Origin: Chloroflexota bacterium
Lineage (GTDB): Bacteria; Chloroflexota; Anaerolineae; Promineifilales; Promineifilaceae
DNA length: 50,048 nt
Assembly: GCA_024223125.1 (NCBI GenBank)
Contig: JAAEOP010000313.1
Location: 1 to 50,048 of the forward strand
Direction of reading: 5' to 3'
Positions 14,862-24,284 of the stretch are shown piece by piece. A program made the translations under genes and the position numbers. How positions within the stretch are numbered: position 1 is the stretch's first letter; each line of letters begins with the position of its first letter. The notes under the pieces were generated by a model that was not told the DNA's origin, made no database searches, and saw only the letters and a program-made list of their open reading frames with translations.

Positions 14862-15848
14862 ATGAGTACAGCTTTTATTCTGCTTTTAATCACATCCCTG
14901 ATATTTGATTTCCTGAACGGGTTTCACGATAGCTCCAACATCGTCGCCACCCCAATCGCTTCACGCGCTCTGTCGCCACGTAAAATTTTGCTGTTAGCCG
15001 CAGCCGCCCACTTTATCGGCCCCTTTTTGTTTGGCGTTGCCGTTGCCGAAACGATTGGCACAGGCTTGACCGATCCCGCTAACGTGACAATGCCCGTCAT
15101 CATCGCCGCCATGATGTCGGCCGTGATATGGAACATCGTTACCTGGTGGCTGGGCATTCCCTCCAGTTCATCGCACGCGCTGATTGGCGGACTGGTCGGT
15201 GCAGTAATCGTCAGCGCTGGCATAAACGCAGTCAATCCTGAAGGGTTGATTAAGGTGACTGTCGCCCTCTTTTTATCCCCAATTCTAGGCATCGTTATCG
15301 GCTATCTGCTCATGAATTTTACACTATTCATCGTGCGCGGGGCAAAGCCATCTATCAATGGTTTTTTCAAAACGAGCCAACTTTTTACAGCGACAGGATT
15401 AGCTCTCAGTCATGGAGCCAATGATGCCCAGAAAACGATGGGCATTATCACATTGGGTCTGATGGTTGAAGGGGTAATTACGGAGTTTGTCGTGCCAACA
15501 TGGGTCATTTTTGTCAGCGCAAGCATGATCGCATTGGGAACGGCGTTGGGCGGATGGCGTTTGATCAAAACATTGGGGTTTCGTATCTACAAAATACGGC
15601 CAGTTCATGGTTTTGTCTCCCAAATTTCTGGTGCAGCAATTATTATGGGAGCGGCCGTTATGGGCGCACCCGTCAGCACTACACAAGTGATGTCATCCTC
15701 AATTATGGGAGCAGGAACGGCCGAACGTGTATCAAAAGTCCATTGGAAAGTCGGCACCGAGATGCTGGTCGCTTGGGTATTGACAATCCCCATCTCCGCG
15801 ATTTTAGCCACTATCCTGTATTGGCCGTTGGCTTGGCTCGCTTCATAA
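14862..15848 (+). CDS. pit: Low-affinity inorganic phosphate transporter, PiT family
   Basis: The protein (328 aa, about 10 helices) is a Pit-type cation-coupled phosphate permease. Both PiT signature repeats are visible: DFLNGFHDSSNIVATPIASR near the N-terminus and ALSHGANDAQKTMGII in the second half. WWLGIPSSSSHALIGGL and MGAPVSTTQVMSSSIMG are the paired SS(S)H and STTQ substrate-pocket segments. The ATG at 14862 has GGTGA 8 nt upstream; a GTG at 14850 would add four residues. The downstream DUF47 gene is the usual partner of such transporters. Confidence 0.93.
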   Translation: MSTAFILLLITSLIFDFLNGFHDSSNIVATPIASRALSPRKILLLAAAAHFIGPFLFGVAVAETIGTGLTDPANVTMPVIIAAMMSAVIWNIVTWWLGIPSSSSHALIGGLVGAVIVSAGINAVNPEGLIKVTVALFLSPILGIVIGYLLMNFTLFIVRGAKPSINGFFKTSQLFTATGLALSHGANDAQKTMGIITLGLMVEGVITEFVVPTWVIFVSASMIALGTALGGWRLIKTLGFRIYKIRPVHGFVSQISGAAIIMGAAVMGAPVSTTQVMSSSIMGAGTAERVSKVHWKVGTEMLVAWVLTIPISAILATILYWPLAWLAS

Positions 15849-15853
15849 TGAAA

Positions 15854-15900
15854 TAAGAGATTAAGAGATTTGAGATTGTCTCCAATCTCCCAATCTCTTA
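15854..15900. repeat. GGAGATT-type junction repeat
   Basis: TAAGAGATTAAGAGATTTGA is followed by the complementary AATCTCCCAATCTCTTA with TCTCC words between, giving a hairpin with TAAGAGATT/AATCTCTTA ends. It fills the gap between the pit stop (15848) and the DUF47 start (15921). Confidence 0.75.
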
Positions 15901-15920
15901 ACATCAATTGGAAAACTATC

Positions 15921-16550
15921 ATGGAATGGCTTAAACGATTTCTAAAACCAAAACAAGACAATTTTATTCTTTACCTGATTCAACAAGGGGAAAAAGCGGT
16001 TGATATTACCGATGCACTGCAATCATTTTTGAAAAAATCGGTAGAGAAGAAACACGAAAAAGCACGAAGAATCGAACATGAGGCGGATGAGATTCAACGG
16101 ATTTTGGTACATGAATTATTAGATACCTTTGTCACGCCATTTGATCGTGAAGATATATTTGCCTTGTCACACGCATTAGATAATTTCATTGATTATGTGT
16201 ACGATACGATAGAAGAATTGGTCATTTTTAATGTCGAAGACCCGATTGGCGTGGAAGAAATGGCTGATATTTTGTCCGAAATGGCTAGCGAATTGTATCT
16301 TGCAGTACAACGACTGAACGATCATCCCGGCGTGGCTGCAGAACATGCCCGCCGTGTTAAAGGGGGCGAAAATCGCGCCGAAAGCGTGTACCGGCATACA
16401 ATAGCCGAGCTATTCAGCGAGCCGTCCGATGTGCATGATGTGATGGAAATGCTGAAAAATCGTGAAGTTGTTCGTCACCTGTCCAACGCGGCCGATCAAG
16501 GTGATTTAGCGGCCGACACCATCCTTGGTATTGTGGTAAAGTGGAGTTAA
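15921..16550 (+). CDS. DUF47/PhoU-like phosphate transport accessory protein
   Basis: The protein (209 aa) is all-helical. It carries the DUF47 (Pit accessory, TIGR00153-type) pattern: KKHEKARRIEHEADEIQRIL, then FVTPFDREDIFALSHALDNF with the conserved D-R-E-D metal-binding-like residues, and a second helix bundle with ENRAESVYRHTIAELF. PhoU-fold relatives bind metals and regulate phosphate transporters, so it probably controls the Pit permease encoded just upstream. The ATG at 15921 follows a weak GGAAA. Earlier in-frame starts fall in the junction repeat. Confidence 0.9.
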   Translation: MEWLKRFLKPKQDNFILYLIQQGEKAVDITDALQSFLKKSVEKKHEKARRIEHEADEIQRILVHELLDTFVTPFDREDIFALSHALDNFIDYVYDTIEELVIFNVEDPIGVEEMADILSEMASELYLAVQRLNDHPGVAAEHARRVKGGENRAESVYRHTIAELFSEPSDVHDVMEMLKNREVVRHLSNAADQGDLAADTILGIVVKWS

Positions 16551-16594
16551 ATTGCTTTGATTCATTAGCCCAATTATTCATACGGAGAGATATT

Positions 16595-17101
16595 ATGGAA
16601 ATCCCACATTTTCAACTTATTTCTGTTGATGTCAGTACAGGAAATTTTCTTGTCCGCGGAGAAATCGAACCGCGTGGAGATTTGATTGTTTTTCTAAATG
16701 ATCGTAACCGCTCCAGTTTCCCCATCCTCAATGTTCAAATCATACCCAATGGCCCAGAATACAAAGTACCCACGATTAAACAAACGAGCTTTACGGTATC
16801 ACAGGAACATATTGCCTTTCTGGCCATGACGAGTGAAGCTGATGCTCAAAAAGTACAATTTGTGCAATCCTACCGGCCGGTGGTGCTTTATACCAATTGG
16901 TTTGCCATTCGCGGCCAGCTGCATGTGCATGGCGAAGCGCGAGACGATGAATTGATGGATCCAACAAAAGATTTTTTTGCGGTAACAAATGTGTCTGTTT
17001 TCCCTATCCGGCAAACAACTCACCAACCGCAGCGCACATATCCACTGGCGGCCGTTTACCGAGCCGGGGTTATTGGCTACCATTTCAATGAGAAAGAATA
17101 A
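16595..17101 (+). CDS. Conserved hypothetical beta-rich protein
   Basis: The protein (168 aa) has no motif that I recognise. It is soluble, without a signal peptide or membrane helix, and predicted mostly beta (FQLISVDVSTGNFLVRGEIE and RPVVLYTNWFAIRGQLHVHG). GGAGA lies 6 nt before the ATG at 16595, so it is likely a real gene. It follows the DUF47 gene by 44 nt on the same strand and is probably co-transcribed with the phosphate genes, but no functional link can be read. Its stop codon abuts the A-run of a minus-strand terminator. Confidence 0.75.
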   Translation: MEIPHFQLISVDVSTGNFLVRGEIEPRGDLIVFLNDRNRSSFPILNVQIIPNGPEYKVPTIKQTSFTVSQEHIAFLAMTSEADAQKVQFVQSYRPVVLYTNWFAIRGQLHVHGEARDDELMDPTKDFFAVTNVSVFPIRQTTHQPQRTYPLAAVYRAGVIGYHFNEKE

Positions 17102-17122
17102 AAAAAACGGCCAAATTGGCCG
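17099..17122 (-). terminator. Intrinsic terminator for the 17246-17857 transcript
   Basis: On the minus strand, CGGCCAA-T-TTGGCCG (17108-17122) is followed by an eight-T run (17100-17107). It lies 124 nt beyond the stop of the minus-strand gene at 17246 and directly after the convergent plus-strand gene, so it closes the leftward operon. Confidence 0.75.
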
Positions 17123-17245
17123 GGCTTCTTCTTGTTGTAGTGAATTTAGTTTGCCTAATTTGGTTGTGCATTTCTTGATTGTCATGCACCAGTAATGGAA
17201 CAGTTTCATTTATTTTGCAAAGTTTGTTATGGTTTTAATTGATAC

Positions 17246-17857
17246 TTACATCTCAAATTCTTTGTCAAAAGTCCAATGATCTGCGTATTGGACAACAGTT
17301 CCGGCCAAGGCCAGGCTGAGTAGTATAACGGCCGTCCAACTATTGCTGCTGCTCAATCCCAAGGCCAGATAAATCAGCTTCACACCCATGACTACAGTAA
17401 TCAAAATCAACGCCTCTTCTTGAAAACGCTGGATTAAGTACAAGCCAATCAGACCACCAATGAGGATAAAAATAAGACTAATCCACACGGCCGTCTGCCG
17501 AGAAAGATTGGCAACGGCCGTAAATAGATATGTGGAAATCTCATAAGCAAACAAGGCAATATCAGCGCCAACAATAAACCCCACCACCCCTGCTGCCAGA
17601 TGCGGTTTAGCCCGCCCCAGATAAATGCCCACAGTAGCGGCCGCAGTGGCAACCCCCAGTAGCAGCCACTCCCCATCATTGACTAAATCCAGAATTGAAT
17701 TAGATGAAGCTACTAATACCGCCAGCAAATTACCAACGGCCGTTAACCCAATCAACGCTGTCGTCACCCACAACACACGTCTTCCTGCCAGTAGAATATA
17801 AACGCCACCAGCTGTGCCAACGGCCGTTAGCCCCAGTTGCATCAATAAATTCAACAT
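17246..17857 (-). CDS. Multi-pass membrane protein (DUF4203/TMEM198-like)
   Basis: The protein (203 aa) has seven predicted hydrophobic segments. The pattern GRRVLWVTTALIGLTAVGNL and GVVGFIVGADIALFAYEIST, with paired Gly-rich helices, resembles the DUF4203 (TM7S3/TMEM198) group. The function of that group in bacteria is unknown. GGAGAA lies about 8 nt before the ATG at 17857. It is 30 nt downstream of the UbiB-fusion gene and probably in one transcript with it, which ends at the terminator near 17108. Confidence 0.75.
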   Translation of the reverse strand: MLNLLMQLGLTAVGTAGGVYILLAGRRVLWVTTALIGLTAVGNLLAVLVASSNSILDLVNDGEWLLLGVATAAATVGIYLGRAKPHLAAGVVGFIVGADIALFAYEISTYLFTAVANLSRQTAVWISLIFILIGGLIGLYLIQRFQEEALILITVVMGVKLIYLALGLSSSNSWTAVILLSLALAGTVVQYADHWTFDKEFEM

Positions 17858-17887
17858 TATTCACTTCTCCCTGAACGGAACAACATA

Positions 17888-20041
17888 TTAATCATCCTCA
17901 TTCTTTTCCCGCCGTATATTTATTAGGATTTGCAACACCACATACGCCCCCACCAGCGCCCCGGCCACAAACATATAAAAAGCAATATCCGAGATACGGT
18001 AGGGACCTAAGTTTACATTAATCGTACCGGCAATGGCTGAACCAATCATCCAGCCTGTTAATATCAGCCCCAATACCAGCCGATCAAGACTCTTTGTTAT
18101 TGCCTTGTCAAATTTCGTCACTTCCTTTGAAAGATCACTGGTATCTATGTGGACACTCAACTTCCCTTTCTCATATTGATCCAGCCATTTTGTGGTTGCT
18201 TCAACCAAAGAGGGCAAACGATATATCACTTCTCGTGAACTACGCGAAACCTGGGTACGCAAGGTTTTAGCCAGTTTCTCCGCGTTAAGCTGATCACGCA
18301 TCAAGCCCACACTGCTTTCCACAGCTACACTGGAAAGGGCCATACCAGGCTCAAGGCGGCGGATTATTTCATCAGCCTGCATTAAAGTCTTAAAGGCTAA
18401 TGTAAAATTGGGATCTAACCGCAGTCCAAACCGGCGCAGCATATCTTGCAAGGCAGTATAACTGTACGACATATCCCCTTCCATCCCTAAAAAACGCTGC
18501 CCAAATCGGTCCATTGCCTCTAAGAAGTCCGCTTCATTTACCTGAACGCCAGGCAGTGGACGGCTGAGGTGCAAAGCTGCTTTACCCATGTTGTATCCAT
18601 CTTGTTCCACCATGGAAACGAGCAAATCGGCCAGAGCCATGCGCTGAATACGGTTTAGTTCGCCCATCAAACCCATATCTATGAACCCAATTTGCCCCGT
18701 TTCCAAATTTACCAACACATTGCCTGGATGGGGATCGGCATGAAAGAAACCATCAAACAAAGCTTGCTTGGTCAAGGCTTGCACAAATACCCGCGCCAAT
18801 GTTTCCCGGTCTAATCCGGCCGCATCAATGCTATCCATATCGCTAATTTTGACCCCGGCCAAAAAATCCATTGTCAACACTTTGCTAGTAGACAATTCAG
18901 AATAAACAGCGGGCACATGAATCCCTTCAAATTGGGCCATATTGCGGGCCAACAGACGGACATTGCTCTCTTCATTGCGGTAATCCAGTTCATATAAAAT
19001 TGCTTCGGCAAATTCATCTACCAGACCGCGTAAATCAATTTCTTTGGCCCATTCTTGCCGCTGTTGTAGCTTTTTAGTGAGGTCGCGCATCACATTGAGA
19101 TCAGCCTTGACAGTCACATCAATATTGGGGCGCTGAATTTTGACGACAACGGGCGACCCGTCATGCAGTGTTGCTTTGTGTACCTGGGCTGTAGAAGCGG
19201 CCGCAAAAGGTTCCTCATCAAAAGTAGCAAACAAATTTTCGGGCGTATCCTTGAGTTCATGAATAAGGATTGTACGGGCCATCTCATAAGGAAAGGGGGG
19301 CACATTACTTTGCAATCGTTCCAATTCATGCTCCCAATCTTCTGGAAGCTGCTCGGCCCGGCTGCCCACAATTTGCCCAAACTTGACGAAAGTTGGTCCC
19401 AACTCTTGCAGCATGTAACGTACCTTTTCCGGCAGCGTCAGGTCATACATGGGGTCTACATTACGAAAAAGCAGCTGCTGCATAAAAATGCGGAAACGGG
19501 CCAGGGGTGTTAAATCTACCACAATATCTTTTAAGTAACGGCCGAGAATGTCCATGATTTGAGCCACACGCAAATTTTCAGCAATCAGGTTACGCCGGCC
19601 AGTTGACAGCATCCCCACCCAACGCCAGTAAAATTGGGTTTCAATTTGGCTGTGAAATTCCGGCTTGTCCAGGCCAAAAAATGCTTCCATCACGACCACA
19701 ACCACTGTTATAACTGTCCCCCCAAGAACAATCCACAAAAGTTGGGGCGATTCTACAGTAAAGATATGAGGCGTAAGCCAAGCTAATAACCAGAACAAAA
19801 ATGTATCCAATATAATAACAAACAGCCCCATACTGCGAACCAATAGACGCGCCGTAAGAAGCAAGACAAACGGTCGTACCAGTGCGTTAATGACACCAAC
19901 TAGAATGCCCAAAAGCACATAGGTGCCGCTAATATCAATGACGCCTGGCAATAGAGGTTGAATTTTCAAGCCGGGCATAAAAATAATGGTGATGGCTAGA
20001 GCAAGGGCATTAACCAGTACACGAATAACAAAATAGATCAT
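17888..20041 (-). CDS. Holin-like (phage_holin_4_2) domain fused to ABC1/UbiB atypical kinase
   Basis: The protein has 717 aa. Residues 1-120 form four membrane helices like the PF04020 superfamily (MPGLKIQPLLPG, LVGVINALVRPFVLLLTA). Residues about 180-640 are an ABC1/AarF/UbiB kinase-like domain: KFGQIVGSRAEQLP (220-233), Ala-rich loop AAASTAQVH (280-288), Lys301 in VVVKIQRP, HADPHPGN (434-441) and the metal-site DMG (455-457) where kinases have DFG. Two C-terminal helices follow. UbiB proteins are ATPases/kinases needed for quinone-type lipid biosynthesis or handling. A perfect AGGAGGTGGC ribosome site precedes the ATG at 20041. The N-terminal fusion is unusual and would add a second membrane anchor. 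The next gene upstream, pyrD, encodes a quinone-dependent enzyme. Confidence 0.9.
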   Translation of the reverse strand: MIYFVIRVLVNALALAITIIFMPGLKIQPLLPGVIDISGTYVLLGILVGVINALVRPFVLLLTARLLVRSMGLFVIILDTFLFWLLAWLTPHIFTVESPQLLWIVLGGTVITVVVVVMEAFFGLDKPEFHSQIETQFYWRWVGMLSTGRRNLIAENLRVAQIMDILGRYLKDIVVDLTPLARFRIFMQQLLFRNVDPMYDLTLPEKVRYMLQELGPTFVKFGQIVGSRAEQLPEDWEHELERLQSNVPPFPYEMARTILIHELKDTPENLFATFDEEPFAAASTAQVHKATLHDGSPVVVKIQRPNIDVTVKADLNVMRDLTKKLQQRQEWAKEIDLRGLVDEFAEAILYELDYRNEESNVRLLARNMAQFEGIHVPAVYSELSTSKVLTMDFLAGVKISDMDSIDAAGLDRETLARVFVQALTKQALFDGFFHADPHPGNVLVNLETGQIGFIDMGLMGELNRIQRMALADLLVSMVEQDGYNMGKAALHLSRPLPGVQVNEADFLEAMDRFGQRFLGMEGDMSYSYTALQDMLRRFGLRLDPNFTLAFKTLMQADEIIRRLEPGMALSSVAVESSVGLMRDQLNAEKLAKTLRTQVSRSSREVIYRLPSLVEATTKWLDQYEKGKLSVHIDTSDLSKEVTKFDKAITKSLDRLVLGLILTGWMIGSAIAGTINVNLGPYRISDIAFYMFVAGALVGAYVVLQILINIRREKNEDD

Positions 20042-20097
20042 GCCACCTCCTATAAATACGTAACTTAAAAACAGAATTCAGTATCTGGAATAGCAGG

Positions 20098-20127
20098 AGT
20101 ATAACACCAACGACCGTACACTGTTAA
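20098..20127 (-). promoter_or_regulatory. Probable promoter of the UbiB-fusion gene
   Basis: On the minus strand, TTAACA (20122-20127) and TATACT (20098-20103) are 18 bp apart, in the 98-bp gap between the pyrD stop and the UbiB start. This would make the UbiB pair independent of pyrD-lepA. Confidence 0.4.
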
Positions 20128-20139
20128 GAAGCAATGGGG

Positions 20140-21183
20140 CTAATACGACCGGGCCAAGCCGCGTAAAATCTGACCCGGCAGTTGTGGCCCTTCGTAAATT
20201 AGCGCCGTGTACAATTGCACCAACGCAGCTCCTGCTTGCAATTTGGCACGGACATCAGCGGCCGTAAAAATACCCCCCACTCCAATGATGGGTAAAGCGC
20301 CATTTGTTTGTGAATGAATCTTAGCGATGATTTCGGTACTCTGTTCTTGTAGCGGCCGTCCACTCAACCCACCCGTCTCGTCCCTGGCCCCGTCCGCCAG
20401 TCCCTTTCGGCTAAGGGTTGTGTTGGTGGCAATGATGCCGTCAATGTTAGCCAACTGTACGGCCGTCAACATTTCATCCAACACCGCCCAACTTATATCG
20501 GGGGCGATCTTGACCAGCAGCGGCCGTGGTTCCACCTGGAATTGATAAGCCAGTTTTTGATTTTCTGCCACCAGCGTCCGCAGCAAATGACCCAGATAAT
20601 CCCCACCTTGTAAATCACGCAATCCCGGTGTATTGGGTGAACTGATATTCACGACCAGATAATCAGCATACGGAAAAACGGCCTGCATAACGGTCACATA
20701 ATCCGCGGCAGCTTCTGCTAATGGTGTCTCTTTTTGTTTGCCCAGACTAACCCCTAATATAAAGTTACGCTTTTGCTGGGAGAGCGCTTTCAGACGGGGC
20801 ACAGCCGCAGCCACTCCCCCATTGGGAAACCCCATACGGTTAATCAAAGCGCCATCTTGTTTCAAACGAAAAATTCGTGGTTTGGGGTTCCCCTTTTGCA
20901 ACCGCGGGGTTAATGTGCCCACCTCTACATGCCCAAAACCCAAAGCTGCCAATCCCTGAGCGACTCGCACATCTTTGTCAAATCCGGCCGCCATCCCCAA
21001 CACATTGGGAAAAGTCAGACCAAACAGTTCAATAGGTTGAGGGGGAATTTTACCAGCAATTTGTTTGAGAAACGGCCGTCGCCAACTCCCCTGCCCCCAA
21101 TTCAACAAAGCCAATGTGCGGTCATGCACCCCCTCCGCATCCAGTCGGCCCAACCAGGGGAAAAGGAGTTGTTTATAAATCAT
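20140..21183 (-). CDS. pyrD: Dihydroorotate dehydrogenase (quinone), class 2
   Basis: The protein (347 aa) oxidises dihydroorotate to orotate in pyrimidine synthesis, passing electrons via FMN to membrane quinone. It has an N-terminal membrane-associating helix region (LFPWLGRLDAEGVHDRTLAL) typical of class 2 and the FMN-site GMAAGFDKD. The active-site segment is NISSPNTPGLRDLQ, where class 2 enzymes use Ser as base. KIAPDIS, NTTLSRKG and GVGGIFTAADV with LYTALIYEGP complete the TIM barrel. The ATG at 21183 is chosen by family length. It is 47 nt downstream of lepA across a junction repeat. Confidence 0.95.
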   Translation of the reverse strand: MIYKQLLFPWLGRLDAEGVHDRTLALLNWGQGSWRRPFLKQIAGKIPPQPIELFGLTFPNVLGMAAGFDKDVRVAQGLAALGFGHVEVGTLTPRLQKGNPKPRIFRLKQDGALINRMGFPNGGVAAAVPRLKALSQQKRNFILGVSLGKQKETPLAEAAADYVTVMQAVFPYADYLVVNISSPNTPGLRDLQGGDYLGHLLRTLVAENQKLAYQFQVEPRPLLVKIAPDISWAVLDEMLTAVQLANIDGIIATNTTLSRKGLADGARDETGGLSGRPLQEQSTEIIAKIHSQTNGALPIIGVGGIFTAADVRAKLQAGAALVQLYTALIYEGPQLPGQILRGLARSY

Positions 21184-21189
21184 CGTTGC

Positions 21190-21235
21190 CCGGAATCCGT
21201 TATCCGTCGTCCGTTTACGGAATACGGAACTCAAT
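21190..21235. repeat. CCGTTAT/CGGAATA-type junction repeat
   Basis: GGAATCCGTTATCCGTCGTC is followed by the complementary words CGTTTACGGAATACGGAAC, giving a short imperfect hairpin between lepA and pyrD. The lepA TGA (21231-21233) is at its edge. The words are related to those at 31143-31222 (GGATTACGGAACACGG). Confidence 0.65.
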
Positions 21236-23036
21236 CATCATTCAATTGCAGCACAGACATAAACGCTTCCTGAGGCACTTCTACTATACCAATCATTTTC
21301 ATCCGCTTCTTGCCTTTTTTCTGTTTTTCCAACAGCTTGCGCTTACGGCTCACATCGCCGCCATAACATTTAGCCAGCACATCTTTACGCAACGCTTTTA
21401 CATTAGCGCGGCTGATGACTCGATTGCCAACGGCCGCTTGAATGGGCACTTCAAACATCTGGCGCGGAATTTTCTTCTTGAGCGCTGACACCAATTTTTG
21501 TCCCCGATAGTAAGCATCATCTGAATGTACAATCATAGCTAAGGCGTCAACCGGTACTTTGTTTACCAGCACTTCCAATTTCACTAAATCGGCTGCGCGA
21601 TATTCAATAAAATCATAATCCATCGAAGCATAGCCTCTAGTACCGCTTTTGAGCTTATCGTAAAAATCTACAATGATCTCCGCCAAAGGTAAATCAAACC
21701 GTAAAACCACCCGGCCCTGTGCCGGATACTCTTGCCCGGTTAATTGGCCACGCCGTTTCATGACCAGATCCATCACCACCCCATAATACTCATCGGGCAT
21801 AAAAATCTGCACATCCATCCACGGCTCCCGAACCTCTTCAATTGTGGAAGGGTCAGGCAAATCGGCCGGACTGTCTATGACGACCACTTCATTGGTATGG
21901 GTCATGAGTACTTCATAACGCACACTAGGGGCTGTGGCTACCAGATCAAGATCGTATTCCCGCTCCAAGCGTTCCTGGATAATTTCCATGTGGAACAAAC
22001 CTAAAAAGCCGCAGCGGAAGCCAAAGTTGAGGGCGGTAGATGTTTCTGGCTCATAAACCAGAGCGGCATCGTTAAGCTGCAATCGTTCCAACGCTTCCTT
22101 TAATAAGGCATAATCTTCGCCTTCTGTAGGATAGAAGCCGGCAAAAACCATCGGCTTGACTTTTTCATAGCCGGGTAAAGGTTCGGCCGCCGGGGCGTCT
22201 TGCAATGTCACCGTATCGCCAACGCGACATTCACGCACGGTCTTCAATCCGGTGGCAATATAGCCCACTTCGCCCGCCTTTAAGGTTTTTACAGGTTTCA
22301 TGGCCGGTGAAAAAATACCGATTTCAATTGGCTCGACTGTGACATCGTTAGACATCATTTTGATCCATTGCCGGTCGTGTATGGCGCCTTCAAAAACACG
22401 CACATAAGCAATGACGCCTTTGTAGGAATCGTAGTGGGAATCAAAAACGAGGGCACGAAACGGCCGCTCCGTTTCAATATCTGGCGGCGGCACATGCTCC
22501 ACAACAGCTTCCAACACCAGGGCCACATTTTCGCCCGTCTTGGCGCTGATGGGAATGGCATCTTCGGCCGCAATGCCGGTAATGCTTTCAACTTCTTCAG
22601 CCACATCGTCTGGTAATGCGGCCGGTAAATCAATTTTGTTGATGACGGGGATGATTTCCAGGTCGGATTCAATGGCTAGATACAGGTTGGCTAACGTTTG
22701 CGCCTCGATGCCCTGAGTAGCGTCTACTACTAGAATAGCTCCTTCACACCCTTGCAGGGCGCGGCTAACTTCGTAGGAGAAATCTACATGGCCAGGGGTG
22801 TCAATTAAATTGAGGATGTATTCACGGCCGTCTTGGGCGGTATAGGTCATACGAACGGCCGAAGCTTTAATGGTAACGCCCTTTTCCCGTTCCAGGTCCA
22901 TGCTGTCCAACACCTGCTCTTGCATTTCTCGGTCTGAGAGGGTGTCGGTATTTTGCAAAAGCCGGTCAGCCAGCGTAGATTTGCCATGATCAATGTGAGC
23001 GATGATACAGAAGTTACGAATATTGCTTTCAGTCAT
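21231..23036 (-). CDS. lepA: Elongation factor 4 (LepA), back-translocating ribosomal GTPase
   Basis: The protein has 601 aa, the family norm. G1 [10 protein letters not shown]3 DTPGHVDF, G4 NKID and G5 SAK are intact, and the switch I region carries [15 protein letters not shown]. Domains II and III are followed by the EF-G-like V domain and the LepA-specific C-terminal domain with [13 protein letters not shown] and [20 protein letters not shown]. The factor associates with translating ribosomes and influences initiation, translocation and stress survival. The start is the ATG at 23036, matching the conserved [17 protein letters not shown] start; no strong ribosome site is visible. Transcription is shared with pyrD. 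Confidence 0.97.
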   Translation of the reverse strand: MTESNIRNFCIIAHIDHGKSTLADRLLQNTDTLSDREMQEQVLDSMDLEREKGVTIKASAVRMTYTAQDGREYILNLIDTPGHVDFSYEVSRALQGCEGAILVVDATQGIEAQTLANLYLAIESDLEIIPVINKIDLPAALPDDVAEEVESITGIAAEDAIPISAKTGENVALVLEAVVEHVPPPDIETERPFRALVFDSHYDSYKGVIAYVRVFEGAIHDRQWIKMMSNDVTVEPIEIGIFSPAMKPVKTLKAGEVGYIATGLKTVRECRVGDTVTLQDAPAAEPLPGYEKVKPMVFAGFYPTEGEDYALLKEALERLQLNDAALVYEPETSTALNFGFRCGFLGLFHMEIIQERLEREYDLDLVATAPSVRYEVLMTHTNEVVVIDSPADLPDPSTIEEVREPWMDVQIFMPDEYYGVVMDLVMKRRGQLTGQEYPAQGRVVLRFDLPLAEIIVDFYDKLKSGTRGYASMDYDFIEYRAADLVKLEVLVNKVPVDALAMIVHSDDAYYRGQKLVSALKKKIPRQMFEVPIQAAVGNRVISRANVKALRKDVLAKCYGGDVSRKRKLLEKQKKGKKRMKMIGIVEVPQEAFMSVLQLNDD

Positions 23037-23399
23037 GTGCCCAAGTATATCAAAATTCAGTGGACTGCCACGAATGAAGACAAAACAGAAATTGAAGCCA
23101 AACCACATTTCACAGAGTTCAGTGCCATAAACGTGCCATTCTACCCTTTAAACCACACCATAAAATCTTGAAATCTGCTGCAAAAACACTTAATATATCA
23201 ATACTGATTACGAACACAAGCGACACAAATGGCGTTGCTTTATTTTGGGCACGCCGACCGGCTCGCTTCCAATTATTGGCGAAAACACATTAGCGACCTG
23301 GTTTGCCAATTGAAAGATGGTAATTCACGGCCGTTGCAAAATTCAACCGTTTTATTGTCAACATGATTACATCACAGCTTGAAAACCAAAAGGAACAAC
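23037..23399. other. Divergent intergenic region between lepA and an ABC exporter operon
   Basis: The 363-bp AT-rich gap holds no convincing gene. A 45-codon frame at 23229-23366 lacks a ribosome site and any recognisable motif. The gap presumably contains the leftward lepA promoter and the rightward ABC-operon promoter, but no unambiguous -35/-10 pair could be chosen by eye. One ACGGCCGT copy is at about 23333. Confidence 0.4.
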
Positions 23400-24275
23400 A
23401 TGATGAGCGTAATTGAAATCAATAACCTGTCAAAATATTATGGAAAAGCCAGAGGGATCGTCAACGTATCCTTAAACGTGGAGGATAGTGAAATTTTTGG
23501 TTTTATTGGACCTAACGGGGCCGGGAAATCAACAACAATTAGATTATTACTGTCTTTGATATACCCCAACAGCGGCTCTGCAACCATCTTTGGCAAAGAT
23601 TGCATAGAACATGGGCCTGAGTTAAGGCAAGATATTGGCTATCTGCCATCTGAGGTTTTTTATTATGACCGGATGAAGGTGCTTGATTTGCTCAATTACT
23701 CGGCTAGTTTCTACGACAAGGACTGTACTAACAGATTACATGAATTGGCTGAAATCATGGAGCTTGATCTAACCAGAAGAATAGATGATCTCTCCTATGG
23801 CAACAAAAAGAAAGTGGGTATTGTGCAAGGGCTTTTGCATCAGCCAAAACTTGTTTTATTAGACGAACCGACAAGTGGGCTTGACCCACTTATGCAACAA
23901 AAATTCTTTGATCTTATAAGAGAGGAGAATAAAAAGGGCGTTACTATTTTCTTTTCATCACATATCCTGGCTGAGGTACAAAGAATGTGCAGCCGGGTAG
24001 CTATCATCCGCGAAGGGGAAATTGTAAAAATTGAAGATATTAAAACACTTCAAAAAGACAATTATAAAAAAATCAGGGTTACAGCTGAAGATATAGATGA
24101 AGAGCGTTTCAGTGTGGATGGCGTGAGCAACCTTATAAAAGATGATGGTGATGTAAATTTCTTCTACAATGGTGATATCAATATGATAATGAAAATTGTC
24201 AGCGCCCAACCAATATCTGACATTTCAATTGAAGAGCCAACTTTAGAAGAGATCTTCATGCACTATTACGTATAG
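23400..24275 (+). CDS. ABC transporter ATP-binding protein (Firmicutes-like)
   Basis: The protein (291 aa) has Walker A GPNGAGKST, Q-loop YLPSE, signature LSYGNKKKVGI, Walker B LVLLDEPTSGLDP and the H-loop SSHILAEVQR. The IGYLPSEVFYYDRMKVLDLL region and the LSYGNKKKV signature are typical of the BcrA/YtrB-like ATPases of low-GC Gram-positives. AAGGA lies 5-8 nt before paired ATGs at 23400/23403. The following two permeases, with 9- and 12-nt gaps, complete an exporter. Base composition is clearly lower in GC than the neighbouring housekeeping genes, which suggests acquisition. The substrate is unknown; peptide antibiotic resistance is common in the group. Confidence 0.92.
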   Translation: MMSVIEINNLSKYYGKARGIVNVSLNVEDSEIFGFIGPNGAGKSTTIRLLLSLIYPNSGSATIFGKDCIEHGPELRQDIGYLPSEVFYYDRMKVLDLLNYSASFYDKDCTNRLHELAEIMELDLTRRIDDLSYGNKKKVGIVQGLLHQPKLVLLDEPTSGLDPLMQQKFFDLIREENKKGVTIFFSSHILAEVQRMCSRVAIIREGEIVKIEDIKTLQKDNYKKIRVTAEDIDEERFSVDGVSNLIKDDGDVNFFYNGDINMIMKIVSAQPISDISIEEPTLEEIFMHYYV

Positions 24276-24284
24276 GCGGTAAAC

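Noticed and set aside
23229..23366. 45-codon ATG frame before the Firmicutes-like ABC operon
   Set aside because: There is no Shine-Dalgarno sequence and no recognisable helix-turn-helix or other motif. Length is within chance for this gap.
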